44,640 nt of DNA, taken from a virus. The notes beneath the pieces are model-generated. The model ran no database searches and was not told the DNA's origin. It saw only the letters and a program-made list of their open reading frames with translations. Location of the stretch: positions 1 through 44,640 of the IMG/VR virus record IMGVR_UViG_3300043570_002521. One strand, given 5' to 3'. Shown here piece after piece: positions 24,577 to 33,030 of this stretch; position 1 is the stretch's first letter; each line of letters starts with the position of its first letter. The position numbers and the translations under genes are program-made.

Positions 24577-25242
24577 AATATCATTATTTGGGATTATATC
24601 ATCACCTAAATTATTATCAGGAATACTATTTGTTATAATATTGTTATTTGGTATGATGTCATCACCTAAATTATTGTCAGGAATATTACTCGTTATAATA
24701 TCGTTATTTGGTATAACATCGTCATCTAAATTATTATTAGGGATTGTTTTATAAATAAAATCTTTGTCTTTAATTAATTCATAATTAAAATATACAAGTG
24801 ATGGTGGTTGTGGTATAACAGAATGTGATACACAACAAGGATAAACTGATGTGTAGCAAGTATCATATTCTAAATCGTCAGCAATAAATGACTCTTGAAT
24901 ATATATGTTTAGTTTTTCCCTAATTGGTAATATTATATTACCGTCAGATGTCTTTATTAAAAATTGTCCTTCATTTCTACCCTCAACACTCGTGTCTTGT
25001 TTGGTAAATTGATAGTAAATATAATATTCAGGTTCTGCATTGGGGTCGTCAAATATTTTTTCAACAAACCCCGCTGGTCTTGAAGTTATTTTTGGAATAC
25101 CTGTCTCAGAATTAACCATAGAAAAGAATATGGTTGAGGATTCCAATAATTCCATAAAATTATTGTAATCACTTCTACCATCTTTTACTACTTGAAGTTT
25201 AAGAAGAGGTAAGGTTGCGTTTTTCTTTATAAAAAATTCCAT
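24556..25242 (-). CDS. Structural protein with BppU-like N-terminus and C-terminal tandem repeats
   Basis: Residues 1-120 look like the N-terminal beta-domain of upper baseplate or fibre-adaptor proteins: I-K-K-N-A-T-L-P-L-L at the start, later F-F-S-M-V-N-S-E-T-G and strands such as Y-Y-I-Y-Y-Q-F. Four cysteines occur near residues 128-137. From about residue 166 to the end, three nearly identical 20-residue repeats (core I-P-D-N-N-L-G-D-D-I-I-P-N-N) make up the tail. The repeats are 60 bp long in DNA. It lies just upstream of the LCIB-like gene, with a promoter-like motif at 25257-25263. A virion role is likely; the exact one is unknown. Confidence 0.5.
   Translation of the reverse strand: MEFFIKKNATLPLLKLQVVKDGRSDYNNFMELLESSTIFFSMVNSETGIPKITSRPAGFVEKIFDDPNAEPEYYIYYQFTKQDTSVEGRNEGQFLIKTSDGNIILPIREKLNIYIQESFIADDLEYDTCYTSVYPCCVSHSVIPQPPSLVYFNYELIKDKDFIYKTIPNNNLDDDVIPNNDIITSNIPDNNLGDDIIPNNNIITNSIPDNNLGDDIIPNNDIISNILL
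24570..24750. repeat. Three tandem 60-bp coding repeats
   Basis: Three copies of a 60-bp unit encode the C-terminal I-P-x-N-N-L-x-D-D-x-I-P-N-N repeats of the gene at 24556-25242. The two copies nearest the 3' end of the gene are the most alike. Confidence 0.8.
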
Positions 25243-25256
25243 TAAAGTTTTTATTT

Positions 25257-25263
25257 ATAAATA
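25257..25263 (-). promoter_or_regulatory. TATTTAT promoter-like motif, gene at 24556-25242
   Basis: The sense sequence is GTATTTATAAATAAAAAC, 21 bases before the ATG. Confidence 0.6.
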
Positions 25264-25278
25264 CTTCAAAATATAGAA

Positions 25279-26952
25279 TTAACTTTCTTTTCTTAATGAA
25301 CCGTCATAATGTTCAAATCTATCGTGTTCCGTTGGTGTTAATAACAATAATCCCGGATTAATTTTTCCTTTAACAGTTTCTTGATAACAATAAGACATTA
25401 ACGTCTGTTCAAATGGGTGAGCCCATTTTGTTTCTAAATAACACTTATAGTTACCTTCTCTTGTTAATATTATCGGCCAATTACATAAATAAACTTCCCC
25501 TGTCGCATATGATAACCCTTTATATGTCCTTATCTCCTTAAATTGTGTTTTAGGTGAATTAGGGTCTAGTCCTTGAACCGGTAATTTAGGGTTATTCGGC
25601 CAATGAGATTGTCTAAAATCTTGAGGGACATTATACCAACTCCATTGAACACTATTATCACCAAAAAATTCACTAAAATTTAATTTAAGAAAATCAAAAT
25701 TTTCTTTTTTAACAATCTCTACTGATTTTTGATATAATTTATCAACAAAACGAGGGAACCCATTTCTACATACCTCACCTTTTTTTGGATAAAAAGCCAT
25801 ATCGTCTTCAAACCACCAATAACAATCTAAATCAGTTTCATCAAAATGTTCAGCAACAAACACTCTCCCCCCGACAATACCAATGTTGTCTTTTTTAATA
25901 TGTTCAAAACCATATTGTTCACATAGTTCAAGATATCTTGGTGTTGTTGATAAATCGGTTGAGTTATCTAATAAGAATTTTTTTGGTTTATCAATAAAGT
26001 CAGAATCATAATCTAACATAGATTGGATTAATACCTCAAATTGTTTAGGTGAGTTAAATGCTATAACATACAATCCAACTTTGGATGTGTCTAAACTATT
26101 CGGTTTAATTGGTAAAACACTTTCTTTAACTTGAGTCGTGTTATTTTTTAAGTCCTCAAAAAATTTACCCATTAATCCATTATCTTCTATTTCTGAATAA
26201 CTAATCAACTCAGGGTATTTGTATGTCATAATTGTAAATAACGATTCTTCAGTTCCCATTAACCCTTGTGATAATGTATCATTCATTAACCCGTAATAGA
26301 TACCGTTAATATCTGATATAACATCTTTTCTTCCTCCGAAGAAACCTGCTCGAGCAACCATTTTAACTGGTTCTCCGGCTAATTCACATAATTCAGGATA
26401 TTTAAATCCGTGGATTTCAGAATTAGTTTCATAAGGGAAACAAACAAAATGAAAATTTTTAACTAATTGAGGTAATTTATCTAAAACCTTATCGTGTGTA
26501 AAATATCCCGGGTGAATTGTATTTGTTAACCCAGCGTCAATCCAAAACATATATTCTGAATTAAACCTATCTAAAATTTTAGCATCGTGTAGGAGATAAA
26601 TTTTTGACATAACCAACGGGTTATACATCTCTAATTTAGCTTGAGTTGAATCGGTTAACCATCCGACTTGATTATACCAATCCGGATTTGTTCTTATATT
26701 TTGTATTTTATCAAAAAAATCGTTGTCTTTAAACCAAGACAAACTTCTACGAACAAATTGTGTGTTTTCACTTCGTCTATTGTTTGACACAAATTTCTCT
26801 AACTCTTCGTCACCAAAAATAATCATATTCACATCAACTTGTAATAGTTGTTGAAATTTATCTAAATAATGTTGGAATGAACGAGACCAACCCTCTTGAA
26901 GGTCTCCTCTACCTATATCCCATAATCCTGTCACTAATGTTACTTTACTCAT
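25279..26952 (-). CDS. Two-domain glycosyltransferase (HtrL/YibB-type plus GT-A type)
   Basis: The 557-residue protein has two sugar-transfer parts. Residues 1-270 match the HtrL/YibB family: T-L-V-T-G-L-W-D-I-G-R-G at the start, I-F-G-D-E-E-L, Y-N-P-L-V-M-S-K, and F-W-I-D-A-G-L-T-N-T, followed by G-G and E-E/S repeats. Residues 290-557 look like a GT-A fold with G-L-Y-V-I-A-F-N-S and a W-W-F-E-D-D-M motif in the metal-binding place, and a C-terminal H-P-F-E-Q-T. Two sugars could be added by one protein. It overlaps the previous gene with an ATGA join and is the last gene of the glycosyltransferase run. Confidence 0.7.
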   Translation of the reverse strand: MSKVTLVTGLWDIGRGDLQEGWSRSFQHYLDKFQQLLQVDVNMIIFGDEELEKFVSNNRRSENTQFVRRSLSWFKDNDFFDKIQNIRTNPDWYNQVGWLTDSTQAKLEMYNPLVMSKIYLLHDAKILDRFNSEYMFWIDAGLTNTIHPGYFTHDKVLDKLPQLVKNFHFVCFPYETNSEIHGFKYPELCELAGEPVKMVARAGFFGGRKDVISDINGIYYGLMNDTLSQGLMGTEESLFTIMTYKYPELISYSEIEDNGLMGKFFEDLKNNTTQVKESVLPIKPNSLDTSKVGLYVIAFNSPKQFEVLIQSMLDYDSDFIDKPKKFLLDNSTDLSTTPRYLELCEQYGFEHIKKDNIGIVGGRVFVAEHFDETDLDCYWWFEDDMAFYPKKGEVCRNGFPRFVDKLYQKSVEIVKKENFDFLKLNFSEFFGDNSVQWSWYNVPQDFRQSHWPNNPKLPVQGLDPNSPKTQFKEIRTYKGLSYATGEVYLCNWPIILTREGNYKCYLETKWAHPFEQTLMSYCYQETVKGKINPGLLLLTPTEHDRFEHYDGSLRKES

Positions 26953-27515
26953 ATTGTATCTCTAATTTTATATATTATTTTATCAACAAATTCATATTCC
27001 ATAATTTTGGATAAGTCTTCGTAAAATAACCCATCCCCGAATACGTCTTCTTGAAACATTGGTAAATTTTTAGTATTAGGAATGACACCCATACATTTAC
27101 CAATATTCCCTAGTGTTACTTCTTTTGTCGTCCAATTAATTGTTCCTCCCCATTTATGTTTAAAAATGTATAGTTTTTTTTCTGTAACGACTTCCCTTAT
27201 ATACTCAAAGGCATCATCAACATAATAATCATCGTCGTCCGCAAACATAATAAAATCACCGTCAAGGTTATTAATGTGTTTGTTTAATAAAGGGTGTCCA
27301 AACTTACCTAATCTATCCCCATCATTTATAATGTGATTTAATTTAAAATTAACATCATAATTAGATAAAACATTTTGAACAAACTCGTGATTTGTATCGG
27401 ATATTATGGTAAAAGAATCGTTTTGGGTTAACTGATTTTTAAAACTATCAATCAATCTTGGTAATGATTCTCTTCCAATAGTTGTGCAAACAATGTTAAA
27501 AGAATAGTTAGACAT
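26949..27515 (-). CDS. GT2-type (GT-A fold) glycosyltransferase
   Basis: From the start at 27515 the protein has 188 residues. It begins S-N-Y-S-F-N-I-V-C-T-T-I-G-R-E, a typical nucleotide-sugar-binding strand, and has a F-A-D-D-D-D-Y-Y motif near residue 90, the metal-binding D-x-D of GT2 enzymes. I prefer the ATG at 27515: it overlaps the stop of the upstream gene by a few bases, as the other genes of this operon do. The open frame upstream reaches an ATG at 27548, which would overlap the neighbour by about 40 bases. The sugar and acceptor are unknown. Confidence 0.7.
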   Translation of the reverse strand: MSNYSFNIVCTTIGRESLPRLIDSFKNQLTQNDSFTIISDTNHEFVQNVLSNYDVNFKLNHIINDGDRLGKFGHPLLNKHINNLDGDFIMFADDDDYYVDDAFEYIREVVTEKKLYIFKHKWGGTINWTTKEVTLGNIGKCMGVIPNTKNLPMFQEDVFGDGLFYEDLSKIMEYEFVDKIIYKIRDTI

Positions 27516-28353
27516 CATATTTCTCATCAATTTTATATTTGTCGACATCCAATAAATCCATAAGGTCCAATATCCCTCTTTGTAAATCTAACCAATCACC
27601 AAAATTAAAAAATTTAACGTCATTTGTGTGAGTTAATATAGATAAAACCTCTTGTTCACTAATTAATTTACCTGTTGTTGTGTAATATGTTTCAAAAATC
27701 GATAAGTAATTAGATAAAACTTTTTGAATAGACTCACTTGTCCCTCCAAACATACCTCCGGGAACTAACTTAAAGTCTGTGTTAAACATATTAACAAGAA
27801 CTGCTTTTAATTCGTAATTAACCTGAATTGATTCTCCTCTTAAACAAATAAAACCATTCTCAGATATTTTTTCATTTATTTTATTTAAAAATAATTCTGA
27901 ATGGGCAAAAACATTAATGTAATCTCTCCATCTATCGTGACAACTAGTTCCAAAAAGTCCGGAATCAATCCACACAACATTTTTATTATCTTCACACTCA
28001 TCGAGTAAAAATTGTAACTTATTAAAAATAACTTCTACATAATTTTTAACACAATAAATTCTATCGTAAATTTCCCCTTCGGCAAATTTAACTAATCTAA
28101 TTGGGTTTATGTTGTTTAGGTAATTTTCAGAATTTAATTCGTGAAACTTTATGGTTACATTTGGTTGGTTAAATTGTTCACCTAAATGATATTTGTCGTA
28201 AGTGTATTGATTAGTGTAAATAACATATTCAAAACCTTCAAAAATTATACTACGTAATGTTTGGGTTAATAATGGATATGATTTATATACCATACCACCT
28301 CTGGAATCTTCATAGTTTAATTCATAAACTGATGTAATAATTTTTAATACCAT
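27508..28353 (-). CDS. Probable glycosyltransferase, HtrL/YibB-like
   Basis: The 281-residue protein starts L-K-I-I-T-S-V-Y-E-L-N, has G-F-E-Y-V-I-Y-T-N-Q near residue 42, then N-V-V-W-I-D-S-G-L-F-G (the D in the metal site), and later V-P-G-G-M-F-G-G-T and a S-E-Q-E-V-L helix. This order (W-I-D-x-G, then G-G-x-F-G-G, then an E-x-x-x motif) matches the N-terminal domain of the two-domain gene downstream. The role is sugar transfer; target unknown. It overlaps both neighbours by about 10 bases, so translation is coupled in this operon. Confidence 0.6.
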   Translation of the reverse strand: MVLKIITSVYELNYEDSRGGMVYKSYPLLTQTLRSIIFEGFEYVIYTNQYTYDKYHLGEQFNQPNVTIKFHELNSENYLNNINPIRLVKFAEGEIYDRIYCVKNYVEVIFNKLQFLLDECEDNKNVVWIDSGLFGTSCHDRWRDYINVFAHSELFLNKINEKISENGFICLRGESIQVNYELKAVLVNMFNTDFKLVPGGMFGGTSESIQKVLSNYLSIFETYYTTTGKLISEQEVLSILTHTNDVKFFNFGDWLDLQRGILDLMDLLDVDKYKIDEKYDV

Positions 28354-29051
28354 TTGTCGTGATTGGGGATTAATAAGTTTATGTGTTTGCTAGAATTGTT
28401 TTTTAAGTCAACACCGTTATGTAATGCTGAGAAACACATTTCATCTATATTACCCGCAGGTATATTATATAAATTGTCAACATATTTAATCTCAATACAT
28501 TCATCCCAAGTTTTTAAAAATGAATAAAATTTATCTTTATCAATATCTAAAAATTGAATGCAGTCTTCCGGCATCCACATATCCACTTTATTATATTGAA
28601 CGTCAAATTTATTTTCATAATGTAAGTATCGTCTTCCTAACATACTATTTGTCTCAACCTCTTTTTCAAAAAGATAGGTTACTTGACCGGCAACACTATT
28701 AGGTATAAAACACTCTAACACATTTTTTTTTGTGAATAATGATTTGTTTGGTATAACATCCGTATCTGTTAAAATTACTTTAGTAAATCCACTATCTAAC
28801 GCAAATTTTACTGAGAATCTTTTAACTGAAAAATCAAAATCATAATAATTCGTATTATATGTCACATATTTTTCATTATATTCCTTAATATGTGAAACAA
28901 ATACATAATCTTCTTTAGTAATTGATTCCGGATTATCTGTAACTATGAAAATATTTGGTTTATCTTCAAATTCTTTAAATGATTCTATCATTCTATTTGT
29001 TTGGGCATAATATCTATCACCATAACAAAATGTTGCTATCGCATATTCCAT
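28344..29051 (-). CDS. GT-A-fold glycosyltransferase (GT8-like)
   Basis: The 235-residue protein starts E-Y-A-I-A-T-F-C-Y-G-D-R, has I-F-I-V-T-D-N-P near residue 34, and V-I-L-T-D-T-D-V-I-P-N near residue 91, the D-x-D motif of GT8-type and related retaining enzymes. Later G-R-R-Y-L-H-Y and I-P-A-G-N-I-D-E-M are similar to acceptor-site segments. The Thr in D-T-D is a usual variant. It lies 4 bases after the GT60-like gene and overlaps the following gene. The C-terminus, after residue 210, is short, and no membrane segment is seen. Confidence 0.65.
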   Translation of the reverse strand: MEYAIATFCYGDRYYAQTNRMIESFKEFEDKPNIFIVTDNPESITKEDYVFVSHIKEYNEKYVTYNTNYYDFDFSVKRFSVKFALDSGFTKVILTDTDVIPNKSLFTKKNVLECFIPNSVAGQVTYLFEKEVETNSMLGRRYLHYENKFDVQYNKVDMWMPEDCIQFLDIDKDKFYSFLKTWDECIEIKYVDNLYNIPAGNIDEMCFSALHNGVDLKNNSSKHINLLIPNHDKWY

Positions 29052-29055
29052 ATTT

Positions 29056-30303
29056 TTACAAATTACCTGTTATTCTTTCACACCAACCTTTTGACTTACT
29101 AAACGGCCAAACAACCCAGTATTTTGGTTTATGAACAGTTTGGAAATCTCTCCAAACTTTACAATACCCATCAGGGTCTCTCATCATATTATTAATCTCA
29201 TTGATATCAGCATCTTTTCTAAAAAGTGTTTCATCTTTTTCATCGTGGAAAGCAACAACCCAAAATTCGTAATCTTTTTCAGGAACTTGAGAAAATCCAA
29301 TGTCGATACAATGTTTAAAGATACTAGCGTAACTTGCCAACCATTCTTCCTCAGTTTCAAATATTTGAGGATTAGGTGCGTAATTTTTATCTAAAGTATA
29401 TTGTTGAACAGCTCTATTTGAAAATTTAAGACCTGAATAAATTTCATAATCTTTTAAAGTTCTTTCAGTTCCGAACCCGTAAAAACTAAAGTCCATTGTA
29501 ACGTCTTCACCGTCCATACCAAATAGTTGACGATTCTTTTTATGAGATAATTCATTTTTCTTACCCCACTCTTTATCATCATCCCATTGTTTGGTTCTAC
29601 CCTTACGAGTATATTCGTGCCAAATAACAGTTTTGTGTGGGTGAAATAAATCGTATCCGTGTGTAAATGCTCTAACAGCGATTGAGATTTCTTCTCCGTG
29701 GAAATAGAATTCAGGGTCGTGTTGAACCTCGACACTAAATTGTCCCAATGTAAATGCCATATGGGCGGAGTAAAATCTTGAGGTAACGGGTTCTTTAAGA
29801 TTTTCCCACCCCGGAATTGTTTCAGGTAAAAAGAAGACGGCACCTTCCGGTATAAATCTATCAAAAGCCATTCTCCAAGGTTCTTTAACTCTACTTGCCG
29901 GGTCATTGTCCGGGTCGAATGAAGAAACATAACCTGTTAGTAAAGGTTTCTTAAATCCTTTCTTTTGAAGTTGTTTAACCATTTTGATTAGGGTGTCGTC
30001 CCAATCTTTTTCAAATCTCATATGAGAATCGATTTGTAAGGTATATTCTTCACCTTTATATAGTTGTTGAACTTGGTTTCTTGCCCAACAAACCCCTTTG
30101 GATTCGGTGTATAGAACATCAATAACTCTAAAACGTTTATCACCTTTGAATTCTGATAAATTATCAAAACCATCTTCCGGATGATATTGACGACAAATAC
30201 CGATTACTAAATTTTTAGGTTTCTTTGCATTCTCCAACATTGATTTAATTGTTGGGATAAGTTGGGGGTCACGATAGGACGCAATTTGGACAAATATCTT
30301 CAT
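29056..30303 (-). CDS. GT60-like glycosyltransferase (polypeptide GlcNAc-transferase type)
   Basis: The 415-residue protein shows the pattern of the GlcNAc family (GT60), known from the Dictyostelium Skp1 enzyme Gnt1 that puts GlcNAc on hydroxyproline and from relatives acting on threonine. Seen are I-F-V-Q-I-A-S-Y-R-D-P (residues 3-13), G-I-C-R-Q-Y, S-K-G-V-C-W-A-R-N-Q-V, L-Q-I-D-S-H-M-R-F (the D-S-H metal site), H-G-E-E-I-S-I-A, and T-V-I-W-H-E-Y. The length fits the catalytic domain without a membrane anchor, so it is cytoplasmic. It is the first gene of a five-gene glycosyltransferase run and follows a fibre gene with Pro-Thr stretches. A sugar on Pro/Thr of the phage fibres is an attractive but unproved target. 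Confidence 0.75.
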   Translation of the reverse strand: MKIFVQIASYRDPQLIPTIKSMLENAKKPKNLVIGICRQYHPEDGFDNLSEFKGDKRFRVIDVLYTESKGVCWARNQVQQLYKGEEYTLQIDSHMRFEKDWDDTLIKMVKQLQKKGFKKPLLTGYVSSFDPDNDPASRVKEPWRMAFDRFIPEGAVFFLPETIPGWENLKEPVTSRFYSAHMAFTLGQFSVEVQHDPEFYFHGEEISIAVRAFTHGYDLFHPHKTVIWHEYTRKGRTKQWDDDKEWGKKNELSHKKNRQLFGMDGEDVTMDFSFYGFGTERTLKDYEIYSGLKFSNRAVQQYTLDKNYAPNPQIFETEEEWLASYASIFKHCIDIGFSQVPEKDYEFWVVAFHDEKDETLFRKDADINEINNMMRDPDGYCKVWRDFQTVHKPKYWVVWPFSKSKGWCERITGNL

Positions 30304-30356
30304 TTAATATCTTTTTATTGTAAAAATAATATTTTTTATAAAAAGATAAATAGAAA

Positions 30357-32999
30357 TTATATTCCACCATCAATAATTGTCCAACCATACGTTCCGGTTA
30401 GAATTGCTCTACCGGCTGAACTACCGGCAGTATATTTAATTGTTCCAAAATTAATGTTAATTCCAGAGGTTAATGTTGGTAAAGAACTCCATCCATTATA
30501 AATTGCGTCAAGATTTGTTGTTGAGTAATCACTAAATGTTTTACCATTCATAAATCCATTAAAGTTTGTTACGCCGGTAACGTTCCAAGAACCAATATTT
30601 TGATTAAATCCTACTGAACCAAACATATTTGACATATTAGTCACATTACTAACGTTCCAAGAACCAATAGGTTGATTGAATTGTGTTGCTCCGTTAAACA
30701 TCTGTTGCATATTTGTTACATTACCAACGTTCCAACCACTAATATTTTGATTAAAAATACTACACGTAGCAAACATTAATCTCATTGTTGTAACATTAGA
30801 AGTGTCCCAACTAGTTATATTACCATCAAATGCGTAATCAAACCAAAACATATAATCCATATTAGTTACTGAACTTACATCCCAAGAATTAAGGTTTTGG
30901 TTGAATATTGTGTTAAAAAAGAACATACCTTCCATAGTTGTAACATTTGATACATCCCAAGAATTAATATATTGATTAAATGGGGATAAACTAAACATAT
31001 AATTCATATCTGTAACATTACTTACATTCCATCCCGATAATGGTTGGTTAAATGATGTTGATTGATAAAACATATAATCCATTTTAGTAACACTACTAAC
31101 ATCCCAAGAATTAATTGGTTGGTTAAATGGTGTTAAAGGGAACATATCACCCATATCAGTAACATTATATGTTGTCCAACCACTAATCATTGGTGAACCA
31201 CCGTTATTAAATGATGTGCAACCATTAAAAGTTCCTTTCATATTAGTAACACTACCAACATTCCAAGAACTTAAATTTTGGTTAAAAACGGTATTTTGTA
31301 AGAACATATAACTTATAGATTGAACATTTGATACATCCCAAACACCAATTGGCTGATTAAATAAATAAGTGTTATCAAACATTGCTCCCATATCAGTAAC
31401 ATTACTAACATCCCAACCTGATATGTCGTCATTAAAATTATGACACTCAAAAAACATACCTTGCATATTTGTTACGTTTGATGTGTTCCAAGAATTTATA
31501 AAAGGGACTGTTGTTAAATTAGTACAATTCTCAAACGTATAAGATAAATTATTTGTTCCCGTTAAATCTAAAACATCGGTAACATTTGATAATGATAAAT
31601 TATTACAATTAGAAAAATACGAACCACTATTACCCAAACGTAAACAACCCCACTGTAGAACTTCTCTAATTTTATTTCTACTAATAGGGTTAACACCAAA
31701 CGACCACCCAATTAATGTCCCTGTTATTGTTATTATATAATCACCCGGAGTTACATATGTGTGTGTTCTATTATCGTAAATATTATTAGAGGTTTCCCCA
31801 TCACCCCAATCAATTGTTCCATAATAAAACCCCGAAGTTTCATATGGTAATGTAATTGATTCGTTTATAGTTGTTGTTCTCCAAACAGAGATAAAGGATG
31901 GTGGTATAACAGGATTACAAGTTTGATATTTAACACATACCTCACAAAAAATGTATGTTGTTCCGTGGTCCCAAAAATCGGTTACCCAAGTCACAATTTT
32001 AGATACACTAATAATTTCTAAACACTCACCAAATGAATTGACAACCGCAGTTCCCGGTAAAAAGTTAGACGGTAACATAATATATTTTATAATCTTTTTA
32101 GCACAACAAGATTGAACTTGGAACAACACATACTTAACAGGTGTTGTTGGTGTGGGAGTGTGAGTCGGAGTTGGTGTAGGTGTATGAGTCGGAGTTACCG
32201 ATGGTGTTATTGATGGTGTAGGTGTTGGTGTGGGTGTTGATGTTGGACACGGATAGATAAAATTGGCTTTCTGACAATGGTAAATACTCGGTTGAGAACC
32301 CATCGCAATAAATGAATAGAAATTGTTTGTAGATGAACTAACAACATAAGTGGCACATCCAATGAAACCACTACTTTCAATATAATACGCTCCTGACAGA
32401 GGACTAAATGATATTGGTATGTTTGATAAGGTAAATTGGTTTGATGAATCACAACTATCCTCAAAATAACCAACTATCGGTGGTAATGTTGGAGTGGGTG
32501 TCGGAGTGGTGGTTGGTGTAGGTGTTGGTCCGGGGCAAACATCCCCAACACAAATATTAGATGAAACCTGAATTATTAATCCACTATCACCATACGGAAA
32601 TTGACCACAAACATATAATGTGGTTGCCGAGTAAATCTCACCATAGATTAATGTCCCGTCACATTGAGTATACCCAAAATTTAATGTTACCCCTAAAGGG
32701 TTATCAATTGAGATACAATTACAAACGGAATTTGTTGGTGTGGGAGTGGGTGTTGTCGTTGGTGTTTGACTAGGAGCAGGTTCACCACAAAAATGATATT
32801 GAATTTCTTCACAACCAATGTTATCTGTGACTATCACTAAGACTTCTTGAGAACCTGATAATTCTGTTGGTATGTTTAGAATTAACGGGACTGATGAGAC
32901 AGCTGTCGCAACAACATAACAATACGTTCTTGTTATATCACATATTGATATGTTATATGGGGAATGTCCGGATAAACTTGTGATTTCAATTACTTGCAT
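30357..32999 (-). CDS. Fibre/adhesin-type protein: Pro-Thr linkers, PKD-like domain, BspA-like repeats
   Basis: The 880-residue protein is a chain of modules. A small beta domain (residues 1-75, with a C-x-x-x-x-x-x-C pair) is followed by Pro-Thr linkers near 75-90, 155-178 and 250-290 that separate two Cys-containing small domains. Another Cys-rich part spans about 290-365, then a PKD-like domain at about 365-440 (G-T-I-D-W-G-D-G-E-T, then T-H-T-Y-x-x-P-G-D-Y). Residues 440-830 are BspA/DUF285-type repeats of about 24 residues (core F-N-Q-x-I-x-x-W-D-V-S-N-V-T-x-M-x-x-M-F). BspA-like proteins bind surfaces or host molecules, so this is probably receptor binding. The next genes are glycosyltransferases. 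The gene has a promoter-like motif at 33017-33023. Confidence 0.75.
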   Translation of the reverse strand: MQVIEITSLSGHSPYNISICDITRTYCYVVATAVSSVPLILNIPTELSGSQEVLVIVTDNIGCEEIQYHFCGEPAPSQTPTTTPTPTPTNSVCNCISIDNPLGVTLNFGYTQCDGTLIYGEIYSATTLYVCGQFPYGDSGLIIQVSSNICVGDVCPGPTPTPTTTPTPTPTLPPIVGYFEDSCDSSNQFTLSNIPISFSPLSGAYYIESSGFIGCATYVVSSSTNNFYSFIAMGSQPSIYHCQKANFIYPCPTSTPTPTPTPSITPSVTPTHTPTPTPTHTPTPTTPVKYVLFQVQSCCAKKIIKYIMLPSNFLPGTAVVNSFGECLEIISVSKIVTWVTDFWDHGTTYIFCEVCVKYQTCNPVIPPSFISVWRTTTINESITLPYETSGFYYGTIDWGDGETSNNIYDNRTHTYVTPGDYIITITGTLIGWSFGVNPISRNKIREVLQWGCLRLGNSGSYFSNCNNLSLSNVTDVLDLTGTNNLSYTFENCTNLTTVPFINSWNTSNVTNMQGMFFECHNFNDDISGWDVSNVTDMGAMFDNTYLFNQPIGVWDVSNVQSISYMFLQNTVFNQNLSSWNVGSVTNMKGTFNGCTSFNNGGSPMISGWTTYNVTDMGDMFPLTPFNQPINSWDVSSVTKMDYMFYQSTSFNQPLSGWNVSNVTDMNYMFSLSPFNQYINSWDVSNVTTMEGMFFFNTIFNQNLNSWDVSSVTNMDYMFWFDYAFDGNITSWDTSNVTTMRLMFATCSIFNQNISGWNVGNVTNMQQMFNGATQFNQPIGSWNVSNVTNMSNMFGSVGFNQNIGSWNVTGVTNFNGFMNGKTFSDYSTTNLDAIYNGWSSLPTLTSGININFGTIKYTAGSSAGRAILTGTYGWTIIDGGI

Positions 33000-33016
33000 A
33001 AACTATTCATTATTTA

Positions 33017-33023
33017 ATAAATA
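33017..33023 (-). promoter_or_regulatory. TATTTAT promoter-like motif, fibre gene at 30357-32999
   Basis: The sense sequence is CTATTTATTAAATAATG, 24 bases before the ATG. It lies between the stop of the 166-residue gene and this start, so the fibre and the glycosyltransferase run after it can be read separately. Confidence 0.55.
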
Positions 33024-33030
33024 GTCCTAA

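Noticed and set aside
24566-24754. A hydrophobic plus-strand frame that looks like a membrane protein
   Set aside because: It is the complement of the Asn/Asp/Ile repeats of the minus-strand gene, which has the better start, promoter motif and whole-length pattern.
27516-27548. The longer ATG start of the GT2-type gene
   Set aside because: It would overlap the upstream gene by about 40 bases; the ATG at 27515 gives the short overlap usual in this operon and starts just before the first beta strand.
30307-30354. An AT-only inverted repeat (ATCTTTTTAT/ATAAAAAGAT) between the fibre and GT60-like genes
   Set aside because: It could be a weak terminator, but it has almost no G or C and such repeats arise easily in AT-rich gaps.
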